Origin: Chondromyces crocatus
GTDB lineage: Bacteria; Myxococcota_A; Polyangia; Polyangiales; Polyangiaceae
Length of the DNA stretch: 64,000 bases
Reading direction: 5' to 3'
NCBI RefSeq assembly: GCF_001189295.1
Contig: NZ_CP012159.1
Location: 5,534,525 to 5,598,524 of the forward strand
Shown: positions 9,096 to 17,359 of the stretch, in pieces
Layout: each line of letters begins with the position of its first letter
How positions within the stretch are numbered: the stretch's first letter is position 1
Position numbers and translations under genes: made by a program
The notes under the pieces: generated by a model
Databases searched by the model: none
Told to the model about the DNA's origin: nothing
Seen by the model: only the letters and a program-made list of their open reading frames with translations

Positions 9096-12000
9096 ATGAG
9101 CGTTACGCAGCCAGCAGACCTCCTCCGGGCGGATGCGTCGATGATGTTGGGTTCCTATCGTGTCGTGGGTGTGCTGGCGCGCGGGGGCATGGGCCTCGTG
9201 TACCGCGGGGAGCACGAGCGCTCTGGCGAGGCCGTGGCCTTGAAGACGGTGCGCTCTGTCGTGGGCGATCAGCTCGCCAGCATCCGGCGCGAGATCCAGG
9301 CGCTGCGGCGGGTGCGGCACCCGGGCATCGTGCGCATCCTCGACGACGGCGTGTCGGAGGGGCTGCCCTGGGTGGCCATGCCGCTCCTGCAAGGTCGCAC
9401 GCTGCGGCAGCACCTCGCCTCGCTGTGGGTCGAGCCGTCGGGCGAGGCGCGCGGGGCGCGCGGGGCGCGCGGGATCGCCGCAGACAGCGCGGGGACGGCG
9501 GCGCTCGCGACGGCGTTGCTCGGTGATGCGGCTGGTCGCGCGTCGGACCATGCGGAGGACTCCGCGCCCGGCGCCGTCACGCCAGGGATGCCGGATGCCT
9601 CGAGAGAGGCGGCAGGGACCCGTCCTGTAGCGCGTGGCGCGGTGCTCGCGGGGATGCTGTCGCTGCTGCGACGCCTGTGCGAGCCCCTCGCGTTCCTGCA
9701 CGGCGAGGGGTTGGTGCACCGGGATCTCAAGCCCGAGAACGTATTCCTCCAGGAAGACGGGAGGCCCGTGCTGGTCGATCTGGGGATCGCCGCGCACGTG
9801 GGCGACGCCGGAGGGCGTGAGGTGCTCGAGGTGGCACTCCTCCAGGGGACGCCTCAGTACATGGCGCCAGAGCAGCTCCGTGGCGAGCTGGTCGACGCAC
9901 GGGCCGATCTCTACGCGCTCGGTTGCATCCTGTACGAGTGCGCGACGGGACAGCCGCCGTTCACGGGGGAGAGCTTCGCCTCGGTGCGCCACCAGCACCT
10001 GCACGAGCGGCCCCTGCCGCCCTCGCTGCGTGTTCCAGGGCTGCCCGTCGCGCTCGATCAGCTCGTGCTCCAGCTCCTGGAGAAGCGGCCGGAGGATCGG
10101 CCGGGCTACGCGATGGATGTCGCGGCGGCGCTCTCGGCGCTCGGTGCCGACGCAGGCCCGGAAGCAGGGCGCCCCGACGCGGGGCCGACGCCGCGGGCAT
10201 ACCTGTACCGGCCGGGACTCCTGGGTCGCGCCGAGGCGATGACCACTCTGGAGGAGGCGATCGGCGCGATGGCCCGCCGAGAGCGCGGGGGCATGGTGCT
10301 GGTTCGGGGCGAGAGCGGCGTGGGCAAGACGCGCCTCTTGCGGGAGATGACGCGGATCGCCGTCCAGCGGAGCGGCTCCCACCAGGAAATCACCGTGCTC
10401 GCGGGGCGCTGCGCCGCGCTCGGGACCAGTGAGGGGAGCGTGCGCGGCGAGGGGAGCAGCGGCCCCCTGCACGCCTTCCGCTCGGTGCTCATGGAGGTGG
10501 CGGACCGCGCGCGCGCCGGCGGCCACGAGGTGTCCGAGCATTTGCTCGGGCCGCGCGGCAAGATCCTGTCGGTCTACGAGCCCGCACTCCTGGGTCTGCC
10601 AGGTCAGCAGGAGCAGCCCACACCAGCGGCGCTACCCCCGGAGGCCGCGCGGGCCCGCGTGATCGCGTCGCTGGAGGAGACGATCACGGCCCTGTCGGCG
10701 TCGTCCCCGCTGCTCCTGGTGCTCGACGATCTGCAGTGGAGCGACGAGCTGTCGTTGAGCCTCGTGGAGGCGCTCTCGCGCGAGAGCGAGGCGCGCCGCG
10801 GCGTGCTGGTCGTCGCGACCTACAGGGCGGAGGAGACGCGGCCCGAACTGGAGGCGCTGTCCGCGCTCCCCGGGGTGAGGTCGATCGCGCTGAGCCGCCT
10901 GGACGCGCCGAGCGTCAAGGCGATGGTCTCCGACATGCTCGCCCTGCGGACACCGCCGCGCGGGGTGCTGGAGGCGCTGGTCGGGCACTCGAGCGGCAAC
11001 CCGTTCTTCGTGGCGGAGTACCTGCGGGCGGCGATCGGTGAGGGGATGCTGCGGCGCGACGCAGCCGGGCGGTGGCAGTTCGAGGCCGGGAGCCCGGGAT
11101 CCGCCCTGTCGTCGCTCCCGCTGCCCGACACGCTCGCCGCGCTGGTGGAGCGGCGGCTGCGGCGGCTGGAAGACGGCGGCCGTGCGCTGCTGGCCTGGGC
11201 CGCAGTGCTGGGTCAAGAGCTGGAGACGGAGCTGCTCCTCGCCGGCGCCTCGAGCGAGGCAGAGGCCGAGGAAGCCATCGAGGCGCTGCGGGTCCGGCAA
11301 GTGCTGGAAGCTGGACCGGGTGGAAGGCTGCGGTTCGTGCACGACAAGATCCGCGAGATCGCCTACGAGCGCCTTGGCGAAGCCGCGCGCCTGGAGCTGC
11401 ACCGCAAGGCAGGGGCGCTGCTGGAGGCGCGCCACGGCGAGGCGCGCGACATGGCGTCGACCCTGGCGCACCATTTCCTGCGCGGTCGTGTGCACGGCAA
11501 GGCTGGGCGGTACTTCGCGCGTGCCGCGGAGCGAGCACGGGAGGTCTACGCGAACGGCGAGGCCATCCGGTTCTACCAGGCGGGCATCGAGGCGGTCCGA
11601 GAAGAGGCGGCCCGTGGTGGCGAGTTCGGCGAAGGGGAGATGCCGGATCTCGCTGCCCTGCACGAGCGGCTCGGCGACGTGCTCGGGCTGGTAGGGCGCC
11701 AGGGCGACGCGCGCGGCGCGTACGAGGCCGCGCTCGCCGTGGGGCCCGAGCCTCCGCATCTCCATCCGGCGCGGCTGTTGCGTAAGCTCGGAGAAAGTCT
11801 GGAGCTGCACCACGATCATGACGCAGCCCTCTCGCGGTACGCGGAGGCCGAGGCTGCGCTGGGCGAGAGGCCAGCCGGTCGTGCCGCGGCCTGGTGGGAC
11901 GAGTGGCTGCTCGTGCAGATGAACTGCATCGCCATTCATTACTGGCGTGCGGACGTCGAGCGCGTGCGCGCGCTGGTCGAGACGATTCGCCCTGTGGTCG

Positions 12001-12758
12001 AAGAGAACGCGACGGCCATGCAGCGCGCACACTTCTTGAGCGTGCTGGTGAAGATGAACCTCCAGCGAGAGCGCTACGCGACCTCTGCCGAGACCGTGCA
12101 GCTCTCGCGTGCCTGCTTCGCCGCCTTCGAGCAAGCCGAGGGCACCCCGGAGGGACTCCTCTCGTTGAGGGCGCGCTTCAGCTTGGGGTTCAACCTCATG
12201 ATGAATGACGCCCACCTGGAGGCCGAGGAGCAGTTCAGCGCCGTGCTGCACATCGCCGAGCGCACCGGGGACATCGAGATGCAGACGCGCTGCCTGTCTT
12301 ACCTGGCGATCGTCCAGCGGCGATTGGGTCGGCTGCTGCTCGCCGAGACCCTGGCCGAGCGGAGCCTGGCCACCGCCCGGGCCGCGGGAATGAACGAGTA
12401 CGCTGGCGCCGCCCTGGGGACGCTGGCCTGGGTCGCGCTTCGCCGCGGTCACCACGACGAGGCGGCGATGCGCGCCCAGGAAGCCCTCGCGCACTGGGCT
12501 CCCTCGTCGCACGTCTACCCGTTCGAGTGGGTCGCGCGCCTGCCCCTCCTCGCGCATCTCCTCCGCGTGGAGGCCGGAGACGAAGACATTTTGGTTCACC
12601 TGAAGGCCATTCTCGACACCCGGCAGCAGCGCTTGCCGGATGCGATCGCAGACGCGCTGAGCCAGGCAGAGGAAGCTGGACACCGCGGGTCGAACGAACA
12701 GGCCCGCACCGCGCTCGCGCGGGCGATCGAGGCCGCTGCGGAGCAGGGATTCGCTTGA
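9096..12758 (+). CDS. Ser/Thr protein kinase fused to AAA ATPase and TPR-like region
   Basis: 1220 aa from the ATG at 9096, preceded by GGGTGGGG. The frame is open back to 8784, so a longer Ala/Pro-rich N-terminus is possible. Kinase features: Gly-rich loop ARGGMGLVY (~28-36), Lys50, catalytic HRDLKPEN (~208-215), DLG in place of DFG (Asp228) and GTPQYMAPEQ. An Ala/Gly-rich insert of roughly 80 residues interrupts the domain before the catalytic loop. An AAA_16-type ATPase follows, with Walker A GESGVGKT (405-412) and Walker B LLLVLDDLQWSD. The C-terminal half is helical and TPR-like. Proteins of this build are signalling hubs in myxobacteria: the kinase phosphorylates partners, and the ATPase/TPR half may gate assembly. 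The gene is monocistronic here. The ligand is unknown. The Asp-Leu-Gly form is common in bacterial kinases and need not mean inactivity. Confidence 0.92.
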   Translation: MSVTQPADLLRADASMMLGSYRVVGVLARGGMGLVYRGEHERSGEAVALKTVRSVVGDQLASIRREIQALRRVRHPGIVRILDDGVSEGLPWVAMPLLQGRTLRQHLASLWVEPSGEARGARGARGIAADSAGTAALATALLGDAAGRASDHAEDSAPGAVTPGMPDASREAAGTRPVARGAVLAGMLSLLRRLCEPLAFLHGEGLVHRDLKPENVFLQEDGRPVLVDLGIAAHVGDAGGREVLEVALLQGTPQYMAPEQLRGELVDARADLYALGCILYECATGQPPFTGESFASVRHQHLHERPLPPSLRVPGLPVALDQLVLQLLEKRPEDRPGYAMDVAAALSALGADAGPEAGRPDAGPTPRAYLYRPGLLGRAEAMTTLEEAIGAMARRERGGMVLVRGESGVGKTRLLREMTRIAVQRSGSHQEITVLAGRCAALGTSEGSVRGEGSSGPLHAFRSVLMEVADRARAGGHEVSEHLLGPRGKILSVYEPALLGLPGQQEQPTPAALPPEAARARVIASLEETITALSASSPLLLVLDDLQWSDELSLSLVEALSRESEARRGVLVVATYRAEETRPELEALSALPGVRSIALSRLDAPSVKAMVSDMLALRTPPRGVLEALVGHSSGNPFFVAEYLRAAIGEGMLRRDAAGRWQFEAGSPGSALSSLPLPDTLAALVERRLRRLEDGGRALLAWAAVLGQELETELLLAGASSEAEAEEAIEALRVRQVLEAGPGGRLRFVHDKIREIAYERLGEAARLELHRKAGALLEARHGEARDMASTLAHHFLRGRVHGKAGRYFARAAERAREVYANGEAIRFYQAGIEAVREEAARGGEFGEGEMPDLAALHERLGDVLGLVGRQGDARGAYEAALAVGPEPPHLHPARLLRKLGESLELHHDHDAALSRYAEAEAALGERPAGRAAAWWDEWLLVQMNCIAIHYWRADVERVRALVETIRPVVEENATAMQRAHFLSVLVKMNLQRERYATSAETVQLSRACFAAFEQAEGTPEGLLSLRARFSLGFNLMMNDAHLEAEEQFSAVLHIAERTGDIEMQTRCLSYLAIVQRRLGRLLLAETLAERSLATARAAGMNEYAGAALGTLAWVALRRGHHDEAAMRAQEALAHWAPSSHVYPFEWVARLPLLAHLLRVEAGDEDILVHLKAILDTRQQRLPDAIADALSQAEEAGHRGSNEQARTALARAIEAAAEQGFA

Positions 12759-12783
12759 GCTGATTCGCGCCTTTCGAGTTCGT

Positions 12784-12798
12784 CCCGGCGTTGCCGGG
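12784..12798 (+). terminator. Short GC hairpin after the kinase gene
   Basis: A perfect 6-bp stem CCCGGC/GCCGGG with a GTT loop lies 25 bp after the kinase stop and before the next gene at 12884. The following T content is weak, so its use as a terminator is a guess. It does separate the kinase gene from the YcaO block. Confidence 0.4.
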
Positions 12799-12883
12799 CA
12801 TTGATTTCGCGGCAGGCGAGGCATGCGGCCTCGCTGGTTCGCCGCGTCATGGACCCGTCCGTGCGGACGGGAGGAGCAGTGTC

Positions 12884-13528
12884 ATGTCCATCGAGAGTCT
12901 GAACGTCGACGATCCGCGCAGTTTCATCTTCACCATCGATGGCTCTCCGGAGCCTCTGTATCAGGTCGAGTCGAGGCAGTGGGCACGCCCGGAATACCGC
13001 TGGGCGGCGTCGGAGATCCCGGCCGAGATCCGCACCAAGGTCGCCGAGCTGGAATCGAACGGGAAGCCCGGCGCCTTCGTGCGGTTCGAGGATGACCAAG
13101 ATGGCGTCTACGTCATCTGTGAACAGAACATCAAAATGGTCCCCGAGGTGGCCGACGAGGATGTGCTCATCGCAGGGAGCCTCAATGCGAGCAGCGGCCG
13201 CTCCCTTTCTCATTACGACATCGTCGTCCACGCGAAGGCCGGTCCAGTTCCCAGCAATGGCGAGACGCTCTCGACCGAGATCGGTGAATATTACGTCATT
13301 CGCTACGAGAACTGGGGCCGCTACGTGCTCCATCAGAGCATGCGGCCCCAGGACGTCGTGACGACCAAGGAGATCCTGCTCCTGCTCGAGCGACTTCACG
13401 GGACGAACTTCCTGTCGATGACGCCCGACAAGCCGGAGGAGGGCCTCCCTCCGAACGTCGATGGGCCGACCGACGCAATCGTCGCCTGCAATTGCTACGT
13501 CCTCAACCTGGCGCGCTTCAAGCGCTGA
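12884..13528 (+). CDS. Unrecognised 214-aa protein upstream of YcaO (candidate substrate or partner)
   Basis: The start is the ATG at 12884, with GGGAGGAG 8 bp upstream. No known family was recognised. The protein is soluble, acidic and shows no signal peptide or membrane segment. It has three cysteines: one in VICEQ (mid-protein) and two close together near the C-terminus (VACNCYV), followed by a basic end (NLARFKR). It is the first gene of the block and ends 39 bp before the YcaO gene, so co-transcription is likely. YcaO-TfuA pairs in known systems install thioamides in a peptide or protein backbone, and the substrate is often encoded next to them. This protein is the only small neighbour, so it could be that substrate, with the Cys-rich tail as the modified site. 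It could equally be an unrelated accessory protein. It is larger than typical RiPP precursors. Confidence 0.75.
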   Translation: MSIESLNVDDPRSFIFTIDGSPEPLYQVESRQWARPEYRWAASEIPAEIRTKVAELESNGKPGAFVRFEDDQDGVYVICEQNIKMVPEVADEDVLIAGSLNASSGRSLSHYDIVVHAKAGPVPSNGETLSTEIGEYYVIRYENWGRYVLHQSMRPQDVVTTKEILLLLERLHGTNFLSMTPDKPEEGLPPNVDGPTDAIVACNCYVLNLARFKR

Positions 13529-13567
13529 ACCCACCGATTGCAGCTCTCCGACGATTGAAGAGGCACC

Positions 13568-14890
13568 ATGAATCCCACCCCGAACGCAACCTCTCCGGAC
13601 CCCGCGGCCCCCCCCACCGCCGCGGGATCGGCGGGGCCCGCAGCCCCCCTGAGCCCCACGCCGCCGGCCGCAAAGCAGTTCCTCGCCGGCACCCACCGGA
13701 TCGTCGCTCCTGAAGAGACGGTGGCGCACGTCCGGAGGTTGATGCCGGTGATGGGAATCACCCGCATCGCCGACGTCACCGGCCTCGACACGCTCGGCGT
13801 GCCCGTGGTCATGGTGACGCGGCCAGGTGCCCGCTCGATCTCGGTCTCGCAGGGCAAGGGGCTGACGCTCGACGCGGCCCGCGCCTCGGGGTTGATGGAG
13901 TCGGTCGAACACTGGCACGCGGAGCACGTGCAGCTCCCCCTCAAGCTGGGGACCGTCAACGAGCTCCGCTACCGGCACCGGCTGATCGACGTCGGCCGCC
14001 TACCGCGCCTCGCCATCGGGGCATTCCACGACAACCTGCGCCTGTTCTGGGTGGCGGGGATGGACCTCGCGGTGGGCGCGCCGACGTGGGTGCCCTTCGA
14101 GATCGTGCACGCCGACTACTCGTTGCCGCTCCTTGCTGGCACGGGCTGCTTCGTGATGAACACGAGCGGCCTGGCCTCGGGCAACCACCCGCACGAGGCG
14201 GTCAGCCACGGGATCTGCGAGCTGATCGAGCGTGACGCGGCCACCTTGTGGCACCTGTCGAGCGAGGCGCACAAGTGCGCCACCCGCGTCGACCTGGGCA
14301 CGGTGGACGACCTGGCCTGCCGTGACATCCTCGACCGGGTGACGCGGGCCGGGGTGGCGGTCTTCGTCTGGGAAATCACCTCCGACGTGGGCGTGCCGGC
14401 CTTCTCCTGCACGATCGTGGACGCGGAGCCCAACCCCTACCGCACCGTGGCGCCGATGCGCGGTTACGGCTGTCACCCCTCGCGCGGGGTGGCCCTGCTG
14501 CGGGCCCTGACGGAGGCCGCGCAGAGCCGATTGACGGTGATCACCGGCGCGCGTGACGACATCCGGGCGCAAGGGAACGGCCCCGAAGAAGATCTGCGCG
14601 CCGCGCGGCATTTCCTTTCACTCCATGCCAGGCAGGAGACGCCTCGCCGGTTCGACGAGGCGCCCGACAACCCGAGCGAGACGCTCGACGAGGACGTGGC
14701 CTGGGAGCTGGAGCGCCTGCGCGCCGTGGGCCTCGACCAGGTGGTCACCGTCGATCTCTCCCGCCCCGAGCTGGGCGTGCCGGTGGTGCGGGTGGTGATC
14801 CCAGGGCTCGAGCCCCTCTACGACGTGCCCGGCTTCGTGCCCGGTGCGCGGGCGCGGGCGCGGTGGTGCGCCGAGGAGCATGCGTCGTGA
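13568..14890 (+). CDS. YcaO family cyclodehydratase-like protein, TfuA-associated type
   Basis: 440 aa from the ATG at 13568. YcaO enzymes use ATP to activate peptide backbone amides, forming azolines or, with TfuA and a sulfur source, thioamides. Visible family motifs are the SVSQGKG stretch with GLMESVEHWHAEH (ATP/Mg-binding glutamates), HEAVSHGICELIERDA and a C-terminal GVPVVRVVIPGLEP segment. The first ~35 residues are a Pro/Ala/Thr-rich low-complexity leader. There is no fused ocin-ThiF or E1-like partner domain, and the C-terminus lacks the PxPxP tail of azoline-forming members. That fits the TfuA-dependent class. The TfuA gene overlaps its stop codon by 4 bp (GTGA), so the two should be made together in fixed ratio. 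The substrate is unknown; the 214-aa protein just upstream is the best candidate. Confidence 0.93.
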   Translation: MNPTPNATSPDPAAPPTAAGSAGPAAPLSPTPPAAKQFLAGTHRIVAPEETVAHVRRLMPVMGITRIADVTGLDTLGVPVVMVTRPGARSISVSQGKGLTLDAARASGLMESVEHWHAEHVQLPLKLGTVNELRYRHRLIDVGRLPRLAIGAFHDNLRLFWVAGMDLAVGAPTWVPFEIVHADYSLPLLAGTGCFVMNTSGLASGNHPHEAVSHGICELIERDAATLWHLSSEAHKCATRVDLGTVDDLACRDILDRVTRAGVAVFVWEITSDVGVPAFSCTIVDAEPNPYRTVAPMRGYGCHPSRGVALLRALTEAAQSRLTVITGARDDIRAQGNGPEEDLRAARHFLSLHARQETPRRFDEAPDNPSETLDEDVAWELERLRAVGLDQVVTVDLSRPELGVPVVRVVIPGLEPLYDVPGFVPGARARARWCAEEHAS

Positions 14891-16068
14891 CCGTGTTCGT
14901 CTTCGCAGGGCCGACGATCTCGGCCGCCGAAGGGGAGGCGCACCTGTCCGCGGTGTTCCTGCCCCCCGCCGCCCAAGGCGATCTGTACCGCGCCGCGCTG
15001 GAGAAGCCGGCCGCGATCGGACTGATCGACGGCTACTTCGAGCGCATCCCGTCGGTCGCCCACAAGGAGATCCTCTGGGCGATGGCGCAAGGGGTGCACG
15101 TGTTCGGCGCCGCGAGCATGGGGGCGCTGCGCGCAGCCGAGCTGTCGCTGTTCGGGATGGAGGGCGTGGGCGCCATCTTCGAGGGGTATCTCCGCGGGGA
15201 GCTCGAGGCCGACGACGAGGTGGCCGTGGCCCACGCCGCCGTGGAAGACGACTACCGGCCCCTGAGCGAGGCCCTGGTGAACGTGCGCGCGACCCTGCGG
15301 GCCGCCGTGCGCGCGGGGGTGATCGTGGAGGAATTGCGCGTGCAGCTCGAAGGGATCGCGGCGCGGGCGTTCTACGCGGACCGCTGCTATCCGCTGCTGT
15401 TCGAGCAGGCCGCCCAGGAGGGGGCTGACCCTGATGCGCTCGCGGCACTGCGCACCTTTCTGGTGGAGGGGCGGGTGGACCAGAAGCGGCTGGACGCACT
15501 GGCGCTGCTGCGGGTGATGCGGGAGCGGTTCACCGAGAAGGTGGCACCGAAGCGCGTTCGGTACCACTTCGAGCCCACCGATGCGTGGGAGCTGATCCGG
15601 GAGAGCGCGACGCACCGGGTGTTCGAGGCCGGTGTCTGCGCGGTGGATCCGGCGGTGGAGGCGCTGATGCGGCAAGGGGGGAAGCGCTATGCGGCAGCGC
15701 GTCGGGGGGCACTGGGGCGAGCGTTGTCGCTCGAGGCCGCGCGGCGGCAGAACGTGGCGTCCGAGGGAGCAGTGCTCACGGTGGCGGTGGAGTCGCTGTG
15801 CCGGGAGCACGGTCTGCGCAGCTTGAGCGAGCTGAGGGGATGGCTCGCCGCGCAGGAGGTGGAGGAGGTGGATCAGTTCCTGAAGGAAGAGGCGCAAGTG
15901 CGCTGGGCCGCGCTGCTCTACGGGCAGGACACGGATCGGTGCCTGGCGGACCACCTGCGGGCGACGGGGGAATACGCGGGGCTGCGGGCGGGGGTGGTGG
16001 AGGGGGGCGTGGATGTTGGGGCGGGGGAAACGCAGGGCCTGAAGGCCGTGACGGAGGATGGACGATGA
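14887..16068 (+). CDS. TfuA-like protein
   Basis: 393 aa from the GTG at 14887, chosen because it overlaps the YcaO stop in GTGA and has GAGGAG ~8 bp upstream inside the YcaO gene. The TfuA core is in the N-terminal half: FVFAGPTIS near the start, then DGYFERIPSVAHKEILWAM and GASSMGALRAAEL-like sequence (here GAASMGALRAAEL), all typical of the family. TfuA partners YcaO in thioamide formation, probably by delivering or activating sulfur, and was named for the trifolitoxin cluster. The C-terminal ~200 residues are an extension beyond the core, helical in look and without a recognised domain. Translational coupling to the genes on both sides (GTGA upstream, ATGA downstream) points to one functional unit with YcaO and with the next protein. 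Confidence 0.9.
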   Translation: MTVFVFAGPTISAAEGEAHLSAVFLPPAAQGDLYRAALEKPAAIGLIDGYFERIPSVAHKEILWAMAQGVHVFGAASMGALRAAELSLFGMEGVGAIFEGYLRGELEADDEVAVAHAAVEDDYRPLSEALVNVRATLRAAVRAGVIVEELRVQLEGIAARAFYADRCYPLLFEQAAQEGADPDALAALRTFLVEGRVDQKRLDALALLRVMRERFTEKVAPKRVRYHFEPTDAWELIRESATHRVFEAGVCAVDPAVEALMRQGGKRYAAARRGALGRALSLEAARRQNVASEGAVLTVAVESLCREHGLRSLSELRGWLAAQEVEEVDQFLKEEAQVRWAALLYGQDTDRCLADHLRATGEYAGLRAGVVEGGVDVGAGETQGLKAVTEDGR

Positions 16069-17288
16069 GTGCTTCGGGGAAGACGGCGGTGGCGCGACTC
16101 GGGAAGTTGAGCCTGCTGTGGTTGCTGACGCGGCGGGACCACACGGGGACACGGAAGGAACTCGGTGATGCGCTGGAGGTGGTGCTCAAGGGCGAGCTGA
16201 GTCTGGGGGAGGCGAAAAGAGCGATTGATGAGGTCCTGGAGCGGCTGACATCGACGAAGGTCGTCGATAATGCGCGAAGGGTCGCGCTGAGGCTGACGAG
16301 AACTGGGCAGGAGGCCGCGCGAGCCGAGGTAGAGCGGTTGGGGATCAAGTTGTCCCCCGCAGGCCTGAGCTGGCGGGAGCTCAAGAAGCGCATCTTGAGC
16401 GCGCCCCATGTGGACCTGACGGATGGTGGTAAGTCGAGCGATGCGAAGGTAGCTGAGACGACGAGCAGCGCCCAGGCGCCCGTCACGAAGGGTGAGGGTA
16501 AGGCGTCGAGCGCCAAGGGGAACGATGCGCTGCCTGGGAAAGCGGACGAGATCCGGGCAGCGATTCTTGCGAGGAGATACCAGCTCGACCTCGGGCCTTC
16601 GCCCACGCTCGCCCAGGTTCGCGATGCACTCACATGGCGGCAAATCGAGGAGATCACGACGGAACCCTTCGGGATCACAGAGGTGCGGGAGGTGCTGTTG
16701 AATCGTTTGCTGGCGCGGGAAAAGGGTGAGCGTCTGGTGCTGACGAATGAGAAAGGCAAACGGTTGGACTGGAAGACGGTGCTCAACATCCTTGCCGCGA
16801 ATGCGGTGGGCGCTCGGAAGGCCGACGCTGGTGAGCTGTACGCAGCATTCACCCGGCAATGGCTGCGGGATTCTGCAGGTGAGGGAGGTGCGGGACCGCA
16901 GCACGAGGAGGACTCGACGACGAATGGTCTCAGCCAGACGCAGGACACCACCGTCAAGCCCGACACCAAGCCCGTCATCAGGAATCTGGTCGCGCTGCCG
17001 GTCGATGAAGCTGCCTTCGCTGCACGTGTCAAGGAGGCGGCAAAGGCGACGAAATCAGGGCGGGTCGGGGAGGACAAGGTGCTCATCTCGCACGTGCGCC
17101 GCCGTCTGGAGGAAGAGGGCGCTGCGATCGATGATGTCGACGCTTTCAAAGCAAGACTCGTATCGGCGCACCGAAAGCAACTCCTCTCGCTCGGCCGTGC
17201 TGATCTCGTCGAGGCGGTGGCGCCGGAGGATGTCGATGCTTCGGAGACGCACTACATGAGTTCCACGTTCCATTTCGTTCGTATCTAG
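16065..17288 (+). CDS. Unrecognised 407-aa protein with possible winged-helix N-terminus
   Basis: The start is the ATG at 16065, overlapping the TfuA stop in ATGA, with GGAGGA ~7 bp upstream. The longer frame from 15585 is not needed. Residues ~1-110 (KLSLLWLLTRRD..., LSLGEAKRAIDEVLERL) read like a PadR-type or other winged-helix DNA- or protein-binding fold; this is tentative. Residues ~120-165 are a Lys/Ser/Ala-rich linker. About 165-275 form a second helical module (DEIRAAILARRYQL, ITEVREVLLNRLL). After another linker, ~310-407 form a third module ending LGRADLVEAVAPEDV...TFHFVRI. I do not recognise the family. Coupling to TfuA and the position just before the ATPase gene suggest an adaptor or regulator of this block. 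Clear linkers separating three modules suggest a scaffold. Confidence 0.85.
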   Translation: MSASGKTAVARLGKLSLLWLLTRRDHTGTRKELGDALEVVLKGELSLGEAKRAIDEVLERLTSTKVVDNARRVALRLTRTGQEAARAEVERLGIKLSPAGLSWRELKKRILSAPHVDLTDGGKSSDAKVAETTSSAQAPVTKGEGKASSAKGNDALPGKADEIRAAILARRYQLDLGPSPTLAQVRDALTWRQIEEITTEPFGITEVREVLLNRLLAREKGERLVLTNEKGKRLDWKTVLNILAANAVGARKADAGELYAAFTRQWLRDSAGEGGAGPQHEEDSTTNGLSQTQDTTVKPDTKPVIRNLVALPVDEAAFAARVKEAAKATKSGRVGEDKVLISHVRRRLEEEGAAIDDVDAFKARLVSAHRKQLLSLGRADLVEAVAPEDVDASETHYMSSTFHFVRI

Positions 17289-17359
17289 GTTCGGGACGGC
17301 GACGCAGAGAGCCCCTCCGGTTTCATCGAGTGGGTAGCGCGTCGCGAAAGAAGGAAGGG

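Noticed and set aside
12884-14890. Azoline-forming RiPP cluster with YcaO
   Set aside because: No ThiF/E1-like partner, no oxidase and no short precursor were seen; TfuA coupling points to thioamide chemistry.
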